From Sedimentibacter hydroxybenzoicus DSM 7310 (GTDB taxonomy: Bacteria > Bacillota > Clostridia > Tissierellales > Sedimentibacteraceae), in the NCBI RefSeq assembly GCF_013403245.1, contig NZ_JACBNQ010000015.1, forward strand, positions 23,858 through 87,857: a stretch of DNA of 64,000 bases, given 5' to 3'. Position numbers and translations under genes: made by a program. Shown in pieces: positions 18,467 to 25,909 of the stretch (position 1 is its first letter; every line of letters begins with the position of its first letter). The notes under the pieces are model-generated. The model was not told the DNA's origin. It made no database searches and saw nothing but the letters and a program-made list of their open reading frames with translations.

Positions 18467-19156
18467 ATGAAAACAAAAGCATTTAAGGCAGCATTGCCTT
18501 ATACGATACCAATTTGTGTAGGATTTCTTTTTCTTGGAATATCTTACGGGTTCCTTATGAGTAGTAAAGGTTTCTCCTTTGTATATCCCATGCTTATGAG
18601 TTTTTTTATCTTTGCAGGATCAATGGAGTTCGTAACAGTAAATTTACTGCTTTCTGCGTTTAACCCGCTGTACGCATTTGTCTTAGCATTGATGGTAAAT
18701 GCCAGACACTTATTTTATGGTATTTCCATGCTGGAAAAATATAAAAATGTTGGGTGGAAAAAGCCATATCTAATTTATGGAATGTGTGATGAGTCTTTTG
18801 CAATTAACTGCACCGTTACTCCACCCCCTGATGTAGACAAAGACTGGTTTATGGTTTTTGTTACCTTACTCAATCAAATTTATTGGGTGGCGGGTGCGAC
18901 CTTGGGAGGGCTTTTGGGACACATTATACATTTTGATACTACAGGTATTGAGTTTGTGATGACCGCACTATTCGTTGTCATGTTTATCAATCAATGGGAA
19001 GAAACGAAAAACCATCGTTCTGCTTTTACAGGACTTGGCTGTTCCCTAATCTGCCTACTGATTTTTGGAAGTGAGAATTTTATATTACCGGCTATGGCGC
19101 TGATTATTTTATGTTTTTCTTTGTTTAGAAAGAAAGAAAAGGTGGTGTCATCATGA
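18467..19156 (+). CDS. azlC: AzlC branched-chain amino acid exporter, large subunit
   Basis: 229-residue integral membrane protein of the AzlC/YgaZ family, which together with AzlD exports branched-chain amino acids or analogues. It is highly hydrophobic; the N-terminal TIPICVGFLFLGISYGFLM and the NARHLFYGISML motif (~78-90) are typical of AzlC. The start is ATG 18467 behind AGGGAG. It overlaps azlD by 4 bases. Cargo of the serine-recombinase element and under the neighbouring XRE-cupin regulator. Family identity is clear; the actual substrate here is inferred. Confidence 0.88.
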   Translation: MKTKAFKAALPYTIPICVGFLFLGISYGFLMSSKGFSFVYPMLMSFFIFAGSMEFVTVNLLLSAFNPLYAFVLALMVNARHLFYGISMLEKYKNVGWKKPYLIYGMCDESFAINCTVTPPPDVDKDWFMVFVTLLNQIYWVAGATLGGLLGHIIHFDTTGIEFVMTALFVVMFINQWEETKNHRSAFTGLGCSLICLLIFGSENFILPAMALIILCFSLFRKKEKVVSS

Positions 19157-19479
19157 CAACAATGCAAAGTATTTTCACTATTATGGTTGTGGTCTTAGGT
19201 ACACTGCTGACAAGATTTATTCCATTTATTATTTTTCCTGAGGGAAAGACGCCTCCTCCTTATATTACATACTTGGGGACCGTGTTACCTTATGCAGTCA
19301 TTGGTTTGCTAGTGGTATTTTGTTTGAAAGATGCAGTGTTTACATCATTTCATGGTTTTCCTGAAATGATAGCAATTTTCTTTATTGCTATTCTTCATAA
19401 GTGGAAAAAGAATACACTGCTAAGTATAGGGGGTGGAACTGCTCTGTATATGTTTTTGGTACAAACTTATTTTCTCTAG
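19153..19479 (+). CDS. azlD: AzlD branched-chain amino acid exporter, small subunit
   Basis: 108-residue membrane protein with about four hydrophobic segments and the AzlD features TRFIPFIIFPEGK and YLGTVLPYAVIGLLVVFCLK. Its ATG overlaps the azlC stop (ATGA), ensuring coupled translation and joint assembly with AzlC in the membrane. Normal family length. It ends shortly before the HD-domain gene, which has its own ribosome-binding site and may belong to the same transcript. Confidence 0.85.
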   Translation: MTTMQSIFTIMVVVLGTLLTRFIPFIIFPEGKTPPPYITYLGTVLPYAVIGLLVVFCLKDAVFTSFHGFPEMIAIFFIAILHKWKKNTLLSIGGGTALYMFLVQTYFL

Positions 19480-19558
19480 TCCTGCCCTTAAAGGGTTAAT
19501 ATTAAGAACTACAGAAATAACATAAATAATAATAGAATTTTTATAGGAGGATTTGAAA

Positions 19559-20131
19559 ATGGAAAAGAGACTTTCAAGAGAAGAAGCGTGGGAATTATTG
19601 ACTGAATACACAAAAACTCCAGCCTTGCGAAAACATGCACTGGCTGTCGAAGCAGTCATGTGTCACTTTGCTCGCCTGAATGGAGAGGACGAAGAAGTTT
19701 GGGGTGTTTCCGGGTTGTTACATGATTTAGACTACGAAAAATTCCCGGAGGAGCATTGCAAGAAAGCGGAAGAAATTATGAGGGAACGAGGAATTGATGA
19801 ACTCTATATTCGCGCCATGAACAGCCATGCATATGGTATCTGTACTGATTTAAAGCCAGAAAGCCAGCTAGAAAAGGTGCTGTTTACCATTGATGAATTG
19901 ACAGGTCTTGTCAATGCACTATGTCTTATGCGCCCCTCTAAGAGTGTGCTGGATTTGGAAGTGAAGTCTGTCAAGAAGAAATTTAAAGACAAGTCTTTTG
20001 CAGCTGGCGTTAATCGAGATACTATTCGCAATGGTTGTGAAATGCTTGGTATGGAATTGGATGAGGTAATCAAAGAAACGATTGAGGGCATGAAAGAAAG
20101 AGCACAGGAAATTGGCCTAAAAGGGAAATAA
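19559..20131 (+). CDS. HD-domain (HDIG-type) hydrolase
   Basis: 190-residue soluble protein of the HD superfamily: the first histidine in RKHALAVEAVM, then the metal-binding GLLHDLDYEKFPEEH, a later His at NSHAYG and Asp at TIDELTGLV, consistent with a divalent-metal phosphohydrolase. These predicted phosphohydrolases are found beside many unrelated genes and their substrate is usually unknown. ATG 19559 lies 8 bases after AGGAGG. It follows azlD by 79 bases and ends at a strong hairpin. Its link to amino acid export is not evident; it could be a passenger. Confidence 0.8.
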   Translation: MEKRLSREEAWELLTEYTKTPALRKHALAVEAVMCHFARLNGEDEEVWGVSGLLHDLDYEKFPEEHCKKAEEIMRERGIDELYIRAMNSHAYGICTDLKPESQLEKVLFTIDELTGLVNALCLMRPSKSVLDLEVKSVKKKFKDKSFAAGVNRDTIRNGCEMLGMELDEVIKETIEGMKERAQEIGLKGK

Positions 20132-20162
20132 CCCTATTTGACGTTGCCCTGCGGTAATAAAA

Positions 20163-20227
20163 AAAACCGCATTGAGGCAAGGTGCTTTCATGTGCCTAAA
20201 TGAAAGATGTAACTCAACAGCGGTTTT
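20163..20227 (+). terminator. Long hairpin after the HD-domain gene
   Basis: AAAACCGCATTGAG pairs with CTCAACAGCGGTTTT across a loop that itself contains CTTTCAT/ATGAAAG. It could be a terminator or a structured RNA. Related AAAGCCGCT / AGCGGTTTT pieces recur up to 20340. Confidence 0.5.
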
Positions 20228-20321
20228 GATAAAAATTCAAAGCCGCTGCTTTCTATGTCTTGAAAGGTTTTGTATGTAAACCATTGGCAAAACATAGCGG
20301 TTTTGAGGTAGGAGGATTTCT

Positions 20322-20387
20322 ATGAGTATAAAGCCGCTATTGCTTGTCTTTGGGAAGCCGCCAATATACTGTGGCGGCAATATGTAG
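20322..20387 (+). CDS. 21-codon small ORF with good ribosome-binding site
   Basis: ATG 20322 lies behind GTAGGAGGATTTCT and reads MSIKPLLLVFGKPPIYC plus four residues to TAG 20387. It could be a leader peptide within the structured region of the element or a real micro-protein. No family is recognised; support is only the strong ribosome-binding site. Confidence 0.35.
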   Translation: MSIKPLLLVFGKPPIYCGGNM

Positions 20388-20430
20388 CAAACAAATTTCC
20401 ACCATATAATTTCAAAAATTTATATCAAAA

Positions 20431-20457
20431 AATGAGCGGGCATTCCGCTCATTTTTC
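20431..20457 (+). terminator. Intrinsic terminator
   Basis: AATGAGCGG and CCGCTCATT form a 9-bp stem with GCATT loop followed by TTTC. Confidence 0.6.
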
Positions 20458-20462
20458 ATTCG

Positions 20463-20500
20463 ACACCTTTCTGGGTTTATCCCTCAAAGGTGTTTTTTTG
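20463..20500 (+). terminator. Second intrinsic terminator
   Basis: ACACCTTT and AAAGGTGT arms followed by TTTTTT. With the previous hairpin it insulates the sigma-like gene from upstream transcription. Confidence 0.6.
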
Positions 20501-20541
20501 TCCTCTTTTTTGACCGCAATTATCGAGGATAAACTTTTCCG

Positions 20542-20564
20542 CTTCGGGACAACTTGGCCCGAAG
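20542..20564. repeat. Element-internal hairpin repeat, copy 2
   Basis: CTTCGGG-ACAACTTGG-CCCGAAG, just before the sigma-like gene; the 23-base unit is identical to copy 3. Confidence 0.6.
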
Positions 20565-20636
20565 TCCGGCCCCGCTGTCGCTCTCCCCCTCCATTTCGAT
20601 TTGCCCCGCAAAAAAATCGAAATGGAGGAACGCCCT

Positions 20637-21056
20637 ATGGCAAAAATTAATCTGCGGGATTTTTACCCGTTTTATAATACCGACCTTTTTATTGAGATAC
20701 CCGATGAAGTGGAATCCGCCCTTTTGGAAGCGGAGCGACTGGAACGGAACTACATTAGCCGCCGCTTTTACAATAAGGCTCACTACTCTTTGGACGCAGG
20801 CGATGGAATTGAAAATGATATTCTGTTCGTATCACTTACTCCCTGCGAACTCTATGAGCGCAAAATGACAGCCGAACAATTACAGGCTGCTATGGCTTCT
20901 TTGCCGGACAAGCAGGGAAAACGGATTTATGCCCATTACATACTTGGCATAAGCAAATCAGATATTGCACGGGCCGAGGGAGTAGATGAAAAGGCTGTCA
21001 GAGTTTCTATCGAACGAGGACTGCGGAACATGGAAAAATTTTTGAAAAACTTATAA
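20637..21056 (+). CDS. Sigma-70 region-4-like HTH protein of mobile elements
   Basis: 139-residue protein. The C-terminal ~60 residues resemble sigma-70 region 4 (ASLPDKQGKRIYAHYILGIS, then KSDIARAEGVDEKAVR); the N-terminal half (LRDFYPFYNTDLFIEIPDEV) is typical of the short sigma-like proteins of Tn916/Tn1549-type elements. ATG 20637 is chosen because GGAGG lies 8 bases upstream; in-frame ATG 20622 and TTG 20601 are less likely. It probably regulates element genes such as the recombinase rather than acting as a full sigma factor, because region 2 is absent. It lies before a long structured non-coding stretch. Confidence 0.75.
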   Translation: MAKINLRDFYPFYNTDLFIEIPDEVESALLEAERLERNYISRRFYNKAHYSLDAGDGIENDILFVSLTPCELYERKMTAEQLQAAMASLPDKQGKRIYAHYILGISKSDIARAEGVDEKAVRVSIERGLRNMEKFLKNL

Positions 21057-21669
21057 TTACCCGTTCTGAATTTGTCCTCTGAATCTCATGGCTATTAGAA
21101 AGAAATTCTTTTCTTTCTAATGCTCTTTGACAACTGAATACCGATGATTCGGATACTTTCAATCTAGGGGGAGCCGAGCCGCAGGGTACGCCATGACCGT
21201 CCGTTGAAAGGGGGAAAGACCTAAACGGAGCGTGAGCGAAAAATATCAACTGCGATAGGGCGGAAATGGCAAGCCGCCCGGCGATAATCTCTTGATTGGT
21301 ACATTGATACTTGCGGTTTGAACGCTTCACAGCATTGGCCGCCACGCCATAAGCATGGAGTGAGGTGAAATTTCTATGAGGGTGGTTGCCGCCATCCGTT
21401 CGAATAATCGTTTATATATAGGGTGTACCGCTCCGGGTTTTTCTGTCTGATGACAGCCCGATCCGTTCCGGTGCGGTACGCCCCCTTATTTTAATAAGAA
21501 AATCGAAATGGGAAAAATAATATCTATTGGCTTCGGGACAACTTGGCCCGAAGTGTGAGGTAAGACCAAAGGTCAGCATTTGCAATTTGTATAATGCTGA
21601 CCTTTCGTGTTTCCCCACGGACAATGGGAAACTAAGTTACTGGACTATGCTAATAAGGAGGTTTGAAAT
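21057..21669 (+). ncRNA. 613-base structured non-coding region of the element
   Basis: GC-rich relative to its surroundings and without a convincing gene. It contains GGGCGG...CCGCCC and, at 21425-21479, a nested hairpin: outer GTACCGC/GCGGTAC, middle CGGG/CCCG, inner CTGTC-TGAT-GACAG. Similar stretches occur beside sigma-like genes in gut conjugative elements as far as I recall. It may be a regulatory RNA, an untranslated leader for the recombinase genes, or a transfer origin remnant. Confidence 0.4.
21531..21553. repeat. Element-internal hairpin repeat, copy 3
   Basis: CTTCGGG-ACAACTTGG-CCCGAAG again, about 120 bases before the 57-aa gene. Confidence 0.6.
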
Positions 21670-21843
21670 ATGCAAGTACAAAAGTATCACAAGGAAACAA
21701 AAACTGTGCTGTTTCAAGGCAGACAGGTTGTTATTGAAAATCTAACGCCTATGCTCCCTCCAAAGCTACGGGAGCAACGAAAGAAAGAAATTGAAGAACG
21801 ACTTTTTGAGGTGTTTGTCAAGTACCAGGGAAAGGGGCGTTAA
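21670..21843 (+). CDS. 57-aa accessory protein upstream of the recombinase
   Basis: ATG 21670 lies 7 bases after AAGGAGG. The product is small, basic and helical (KLREQRKKEIEERLFEVF), without Cys or membrane segment. It is 89 bases upstream of the large serine recombinase. A small basic protein in this position could be a recombination directionality factor or another DNA-binding helper; that role is inferred from position only. The codon use and strong ribosome-binding site make it a likely real gene. Confidence 0.7.
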   Translation: MQVQKYHKETKTVLFQGRQVVIENLTPMLPPKLREQRKKEIEERLFEVFVKYQGKGR

Positions 21844-21932
21844 ACCTCCACAACCTTGATGTATAGGGCTTCCGGCGGTATAATACAGATAAGGTTGGTA
21901 GCTCTGTTCCCTAATATGGAAGGAGCTACAAA

Positions 21933-23408
21933 ATGGAAAACAGAATCGACGCTATTTATGGAAGGCAATCCGTAGACAAAAAAGAGAGTATCAGCATTGA
22001 AAGCCAATTTGAATTTTGCCGATACGAATTAAAAGGTGGTGAATGTAAGGAATATAAAGATAAGGGCTACTCTGGCAAGAACATTGAACGCCCCGATTTT
22101 CAAAGACTTTTGACAGACATTAGAAATGGCCTTATAAAAAGAGTGATTGTATATAAACTGGACAGGATAAGCCGCTTTATCGTGGACTTTGCAAAATTGA
22201 TGGAGATTTTCAAGCAATATAATGTAGAGTTTGTATCCTGCACAGAAAAATTTGATACCTCAACACCAATGGGCCGGGCCATGCTCAATATCTGTATTGT
22301 TTTTGCACAGTTGGAACGTGAGAGCATACAGCAAAGGGTACAAGACGCTTTTTACTCTCGTTGTTCAAAAGGCTATTATATGAGGGGTAGACCCGCATAC
22401 GGTTTTGATTTAGAGCCTATCGTCATTAACGGTATAAAGACCAAAAAGCTAGTTGAAAACGAAAGCATGAGTTATGCCCTTTTGATGTATGAAATGTATG
22501 AAGTGCCGGAAGCCTCTTATGGAGATATATCTCGACACTTTGCAAAACATAATATACTTGTATATGGGAAAACACTCAAACGAGGATTTATAGCACAACT
22601 ATTGAGAAACCCTGTGTATGTTCAAGCTGATATGGATATTTACGAGTATTTCAAAGCACAGGGCGTAAAAATAGAAAATGACGCTGAGGATTTTACTGGA
22701 GAGTTTAGTTGTTATTTGTATCAAGGCCGTGAGGGGGAAGAAAAAATACTTGTACTGGCTCCCCATGAGGGAAAAGTATCTTCCCGTCAATGGCTAAATG
22801 TTCAGCATAAGTTATCACAAAATACCACGTTCCAAAATGGTCGCAAATGCCATCATACTTGGTTGGCGGGAAAAATCAAATGCGGTTGTTGTGGCTATGC
22901 CCTTACGAGTATCAAAGGTCAAAACGATGTTACATACTTTCGGTGCAAGCAACGCTTAGAAAACAAAAGTTGTGAGGGTGCGGGAACTCTTACAAAGCAT
23001 GTTTTGGAAGATTCCATCTATAATGAGATGGTACAGAAAATGCAAGAGTTCCAAACGCTGACTGGTGGGAAACAAACAAACTATAACCCAAAGCTGACAA
23101 CTGCCCGTGCCGGACTTGCAAAAATTGAAAGTGAGATAGAGAAACTACTTGATACGCTCACAGGTGCAAACCCCACTTTATTGAAATATGCGAATAACCG
23201 CATAGAGGACGCACAAAGACAAGCACAAACAAAACTGATTGCAGACTTGTCTGCCAATTCGGTTTCATCATCGCAAATAGAACTTATATCGGGATATTTG
23301 AGTAATTGGGGCAACGTGGAGTTTGATGATAGACGACGAGTAATTGACGCACTGGTTAATCAAATACAAGCTACAAGTGAGCATGTTTCTATACAGTGGA
23401 AAATATAA
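21933..23408 (+). CDS. Large serine recombinase / integrase
   Basis: 491-residue recombinase. The N-terminal resolvase domain has the nucleophile in YGRQSVD (Ser ~12) and the catalytic arginines in YKLDRISR (~74) and further on; it is followed by a 'recombinase' domain and a zinc ribbon with KCGCCGY and YFRCKQRLENKSCEG (~315-350), then a coiled-coil-like tail. ATG 21933 lies behind GGAGC. Such TndX/Int-type enzymes integrate and, with a directionality factor, excise DNA at short att sites without host repair. Placement 44 bases from attR fits an element-encoded integrase. All key residues appear present, so it is probably active. Confidence 0.9.
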   Translation: MENRIDAIYGRQSVDKKESISIESQFEFCRYELKGGECKEYKDKGYSGKNIERPDFQRLLTDIRNGLIKRVIVYKLDRISRFIVDFAKLMEIFKQYNVEFVSCTEKFDTSTPMGRAMLNICIVFAQLERESIQQRVQDAFYSRCSKGYYMRGRPAYGFDLEPIVINGIKTKKLVENESMSYALLMYEMYEVPEASYGDISRHFAKHNILVYGKTLKRGFIAQLLRNPVYVQADMDIYEYFKAQGVKIENDAEDFTGEFSCYLYQGREGEEKILVLAPHEGKVSSRQWLNVQHKLSQNTTFQNGRKCHHTWLAGKIKCGCCGYALTSIKGQNDVTYFRCKQRLENKSCEGAGTLTKHVLEDSIYNEMVQKMQEFQTLTGGKQTNYNPKLTTARAGLAKIESEIEKLLDTLTGANPTLLKYANNRIEDAQRQAQTKLIADLSANSVSSSQIELISGYLSNWGNVEFDDRRRVIDALVNQIQATSEHVSIQWKI

Positions 23409-23425
23409 ACCTTTTACGCTTATCA

Positions 23426-23457
23426 TTGTACCCTTGTCAAAAACAGTTATCTCTTTA
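23426..23457. repeat. attR junction of the serine-recombinase element
   Basis: Element sequence TTGTACCCTTGTCAAAAACA joins host sequence at TCTTTA (23452-23457), after which the ABC reading frame resumes as ...TTTAACGACACC. The arm TTGTACCCTTGT is the inverted counterpart of ACAAAGGTACAAAC at attL. Confidence 0.75.
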
Positions 23458-23936
23458 ACGACACCATCGCCAACAACATAAAGTTCGGCAAGCCGACCGC
23501 CACTATGGCAGAGGTTGAGGAAGCAGCTAAAAAGGCATGCTGTCACGACTTCATCAGTGCACTGCCTCAGGGATATGACACTGTCGTAGGCGAAGGAGGC
23601 GCAACTATTTCAGGCGGAGAAAAGCAGCGTATCTCCATCGCCAGGGCTCTATTAAAGGATGCTCCCATAATTATTTTAGACGAGGCAACCGCCAATGTAG
23701 ACCCGGAAAATGAATCTCTGCTCCAGAACGCCATCTCACAGCTTACCCGGGGCAAGACCATCATAATGATTGCCCACAGGCTCAAGACGGTACAGAATGC
23801 AGACCAGATACTGGTGCTGGATCAGGGGAAAATAATTCAGAGGGGCACTCATCAGGAACTGATGAAGTCCGGAGGTATTTATGCTGATTTCGTAAAAATG
23901 CGTGAAAAATCAATAGGCTGGAAATTGGGTGCATAA
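23458..23936 (+). pseudogene. 3' part of interrupted ABC exporter gene (cassette 1, subunit B)
   Basis: Continues the frame broken at 17380: NDTIANNIKFGKP, signature ISGGEKQRISIARALL, Walker B IIILDEATANVD and the H-loop MIAHR, ending in TAA 23936. It has no start of its own near the junction; an internal ATG at 23505 without a good ribosome-binding site would give only 143 residues. All catalytic residues of the missing ATPase half are intact, suggesting a recent insertion. Precise excision would regenerate a 579-residue subunit that pairs with the 594-residue gene upstream. Confidence 0.88.
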
Positions 23937-23949
23937 AAATAATCATTAT

Positions 23950-23993
23950 AAAGAGCCGATAACCGTGATTTTACTCATAGTTATCGGCTCTTT
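23950..23993. terminator. Bidirectional terminator
   Basis: AAAGAGCCGATAAC and GTTATCGGCTCTTT form a 14-bp stem; T-rich tails exist on both strands. It separates the ABC cassette (plus) from the radical SAM gene (minus). Confidence 0.75.
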
Positions 23994-24013
23994 AATTTTG
24001 TGACCGGCACTGT

Positions 24014-25003
24014 TTATTCAATTATTTTATTGTATTTATTAGCCAGCTGTCCGCACGCAGCCTTAATCTTACTGCCATGGGAAATTCTCATTGTAACTTC
24101 AAGTCCGGCTCGTTCCAGCTGCTGCTTGAATGCAGCCATTTCCTGTTTTGCCGGCTTTTTAATCTGCGTATTGCTTGTAGGATTATATTCAAGCAGATTG
24201 AGCATGACATTTTTTCCGCCGAACCACTTTACCAGCTGACGCACATCGGAGGGTTTGTCATTTATTCCCTGCAAAAGTAAATACGCAAATACGACTTTCC
24301 GGTTGTGCCGTTCGGCATAAGACAATGCTCCATTGACAACATCATTAATGTCGTATATGTGCATATTGGGAATAATACGGTTTCTTGCAGCCTGTGTTGC
24401 TGCGTGAAGGGATATGGTCAACTGAATTTTAAGATGTTCCTCACGCAATTTTTTCAGTTGTTCAACCGGACCGACGGTTGATACGGTTATACCGTCTGTG
24501 GGAAAGTTCATACCGTTTCTGTCCCTCAGAATGTGAATTGCCTTTATAAAGTTGTCGTAGTTGAATAACGGCTCTCCCATACCCATAAAAACGATACGAT
24601 TTACTTTTCGTCGCAGTAATACAACCTGCTGTACGATTTCTGACGGTGTAAGGTTACGGACAAAACCGTTCCGCCCGGACTCGCAGAAGATACAACCCAC
24701 GGAGCAACCGACTTGTGTACTCACACAGGCTGTTCCGCCATCCCGGCGTTTGATAAAAACCGTTTCAATACACTTGCCGTCTGACAGTTCAAATACATAT
24801 TTTTCGGTGTCACAGTCCTTGTATACTGTTTTTAGCGACATAGTCCGGTATTTCTTTTTTGGTGAATGCTTATATAGTGACGAGTATAAGACTTTTGCTT
24901 CACTTTCGCCGATCACTTCCATTATTTCTTTGCAGGTAAATCTATATGGATCATCCCATATATCAATAGGAGTATATTTGTTTAATTTTTTCATTTTTTT
25001 CAC
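24014..25003 (-). CDS. RlmN/Cfr-family radical SAM 23S rRNA methyltransferase
   Basis: 329-residue radical SAM enzyme. The CSVGCIFC cluster motif (CxxxCxxC, ~112-119), FMGMGEPL, STVGPVEQLKKL, SLHAA and the C-terminal AACGQL, whose cysteine is the methyl carrier in RlmN and Cfr, identify the family that methylates A2503. It is not a standard housekeeping RlmN: the cluster is followed by ESG instead of A/S-T-G, and the N-terminal region is short. The start is ATG 25003 behind AAGGAAG. A consensus promoter, upstream ORF and attenuator precede it, as in inducible resistance genes. Whether it confers C8 (Cfr) or C2 (RlmN) methylation cannot be told from sequence alone. Confidence 0.82.
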   Translation of the reverse strand: MKKMKKLNKYTPIDIWDDPYRFTCKEIMEVIGESEAKVLYSSLYKHSPKKKYRTMSLKTVYKDCDTEKYVFELSDGKCIETVFIKRRDGGTACVSTQVGCSVGCIFCESGRNGFVRNLTPSEIVQQVVLLRRKVNRIVFMGMGEPLFNYDNFIKAIHILRDRNGMNFPTDGITVSTVGPVEQLKKLREEHLKIQLTISLHAATQAARNRIIPNMHIYDINDVVNGALSYAERHNRKVVFAYLLLQGINDKPSDVRQLVKWFGGKNVMLNLLEYNPTSNTQIKKPAKQEMAAFKQQLERAGLEVTMRISHGSKIKAACGQLANKYNKIIE

Positions 25004-25039
25004 TTCCTTATCAATTTCTCCGGTCGATTAATAATAAAA

Positions 25040-25088
25040 AAGCAATAAAAAATGCAGGTCTATTCTCAACGTGAGCATTGACCTGCAC
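25040..25088 (-). terminator. Attenuator hairpin in the leader of the radical SAM gene
   Basis: On the minus strand TGCAGGTC and GACCTGCA form an 8-bp stem followed by TTTTTTATTGC TTTTTTATT, 37 bases before the start codon and inside the transcribed leader. It would stop transcription before the gene unless an alternative structure forms. Confidence 0.7.
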
Positions 25089-25231
25089 ATATAATGCGAG
25101 TAATAATACAACAAAACTAAGGCATAGTTTTATAAGCTATGTCCTGAAATCACTTTTTTGCTGTGCATACATTCACAAAACAGGCATGACAAGAGGCCCA
25201 CGTTAAAATGGGAAACTGCTTTTTTATTGCC

Positions 25232-25261
25232 TTATTTTCTGATGCGAATGCTATGCAACAT
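25232..25261 (-). CDS. 9-codon leader peptide ORF
   Basis: ATG 25261 behind AAAGGAGC encodes MLHSIRIRK and a TAA stop. It lies 33 bases downstream of the -10 box and about 145 bases before the attenuator stem. Upstream ORFs of this type let ribosome stalling by antibiotics switch downstream structures; the role here is inferred from layout. Confidence 0.6.
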   Translation of the reverse strand: MLHSIRIRK

Positions 25262-25293
25262 AAGTGACTGCTCCTTTTCTTTGCAATTAAAAT

Positions 25294-25322
25294 ATTATAC
25301 CCAAAAAATAATCAGCTGTCAA
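25294..25322 (-). promoter_or_regulatory. Consensus promoter of the radical SAM gene leader
   Basis: On the minus strand TTGACA (25322-25317), 17 bases, TATAAT (25299-25294): a perfect sigma-A promoter. The leader to the start codon is about 285 bases. The rest of 25004-25455 has CATAG/CTATG hairpin structure but no further gene. Confidence 0.8.
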
Positions 25323-25455
25323 CTTGCGGCGGCAACATCGGCCGGAATGCGCGTCTTTTGTCATATATGTCGAAATTTGTAACAAATCGATACCTTGTAC
25401 AATATACTAAGGTGTAAAACAATTTACAAATAAAACAGAAGGGCGTGTAGAAAAT

Positions 25456-25836
25456 ATGGCTGCACAACTATTTAAACTTGCAATTGATGCTACTACTTCA
25501 ACTGATGTTGATATCAATCCGGCAATAGAAAAATATTTCTATTTACTGGAGGAAGTTGACAGAACAGACGATGAGCTTGTTATTCCGGCAACTAAATTTA
25601 TAGATGATAACGGCAATATCATGACCGGTAATCTTACGACTGCTGCCGAAAACAACGGATATTATCTGTTATTTATAAATGGTGTACTACAGCAATCCAG
25701 TCTGTATACAGTCAGCGTTGACGGTTCTCAGGTAACTGTTAATGACGCAGAAACCATACCGGTGCAATCACCGATTACTCTAATTGTAACAAACTTTGCA
25801 CCAATATCTGATTCTGACACAACAGTAATAACTTAA
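25456..25836 (+). CDS. DUF4183 domain protein
   Basis: 126-residue protein matching the DUF4183 pattern as I know it from spore-surface and similar proteins of Bacilli and Clostridia: FIDDNGNIMTGNLTTAAENN followed by [19 protein letters not shown]. It has no signal peptide and is rich in beta-strand and Thr. ATG 25456 lies after a weak ribosome-binding site. First gene of a four-gene plus-strand cluster, ending at a terminator-like hairpin. The family has no established enzymatic activity; a structural or exosporium role is plausible and would fit the BclA-like protein at 41557. Confidence 0.75.
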   Translation: MAAQLFKLAIDATTSTDVDINPAIEKYFYLLEEVDRTDDELVIPATKFIDDNGNIMTGNLTTAAENNGYYLLFINGVLQQSSLYTVSVDGSQVTVNDAETIPVQSPITLIVTNFAPISDSDTTVIT

Positions 25837-25847
25837 TTGTCAAATTT

Positions 25848-25880
25848 GGGATGTGCTGTCATCGCACATCCCTTTCTTAT
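25848..25880 (+). terminator. Intrinsic terminator
   Basis: GGGATGTGC and GCACATCCC form a 9-bp stem with a 7-base loop followed by TTTCTTAT. Confidence 0.7.
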
Positions 25881-25909
25881 AAAATATGTAATTTTTTGAG
25901 GTGGTCACT

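Larger units (their letters stand above)
17375..23451 (+). mobile_element. 6077-bp large-serine-recombinase integrative element carrying azlCD
   Basis: The element splits the ABC gene exactly between duplicated TCTTTA hexamers (17375-17380 and 23452-23457). Its right end carries a 491-aa serine recombinase preceded by a 57-aa protein and a sigma-like HTH protein; its left part carries a cupin regulator, azlC, azlD and an HD-domain gene. No relaxase, coupling protein or type IV secretion gene is present, so it cannot transfer itself. The accessory set (sigma-like HTH, small protein, serine recombinase, long structured non-coding stretch) is like the integration end of gut Firmicutes conjugative elements. 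It may be a deleted derivative or a mobilisable passenger. Confidence 0.85.

Noticed and set aside
17431..23408. The element as a complete conjugative transposon
   Set aside because: No relaxase, coupling protein or secretion genes are present in its 6 kb, only recombination and cargo genes.
23505..23936. Independent 143-aa ATPase gene right of the element
   Set aside because: It is the in-frame 3' end of the interrupted ABC gene; the internal ATG has no ribosome-binding site.
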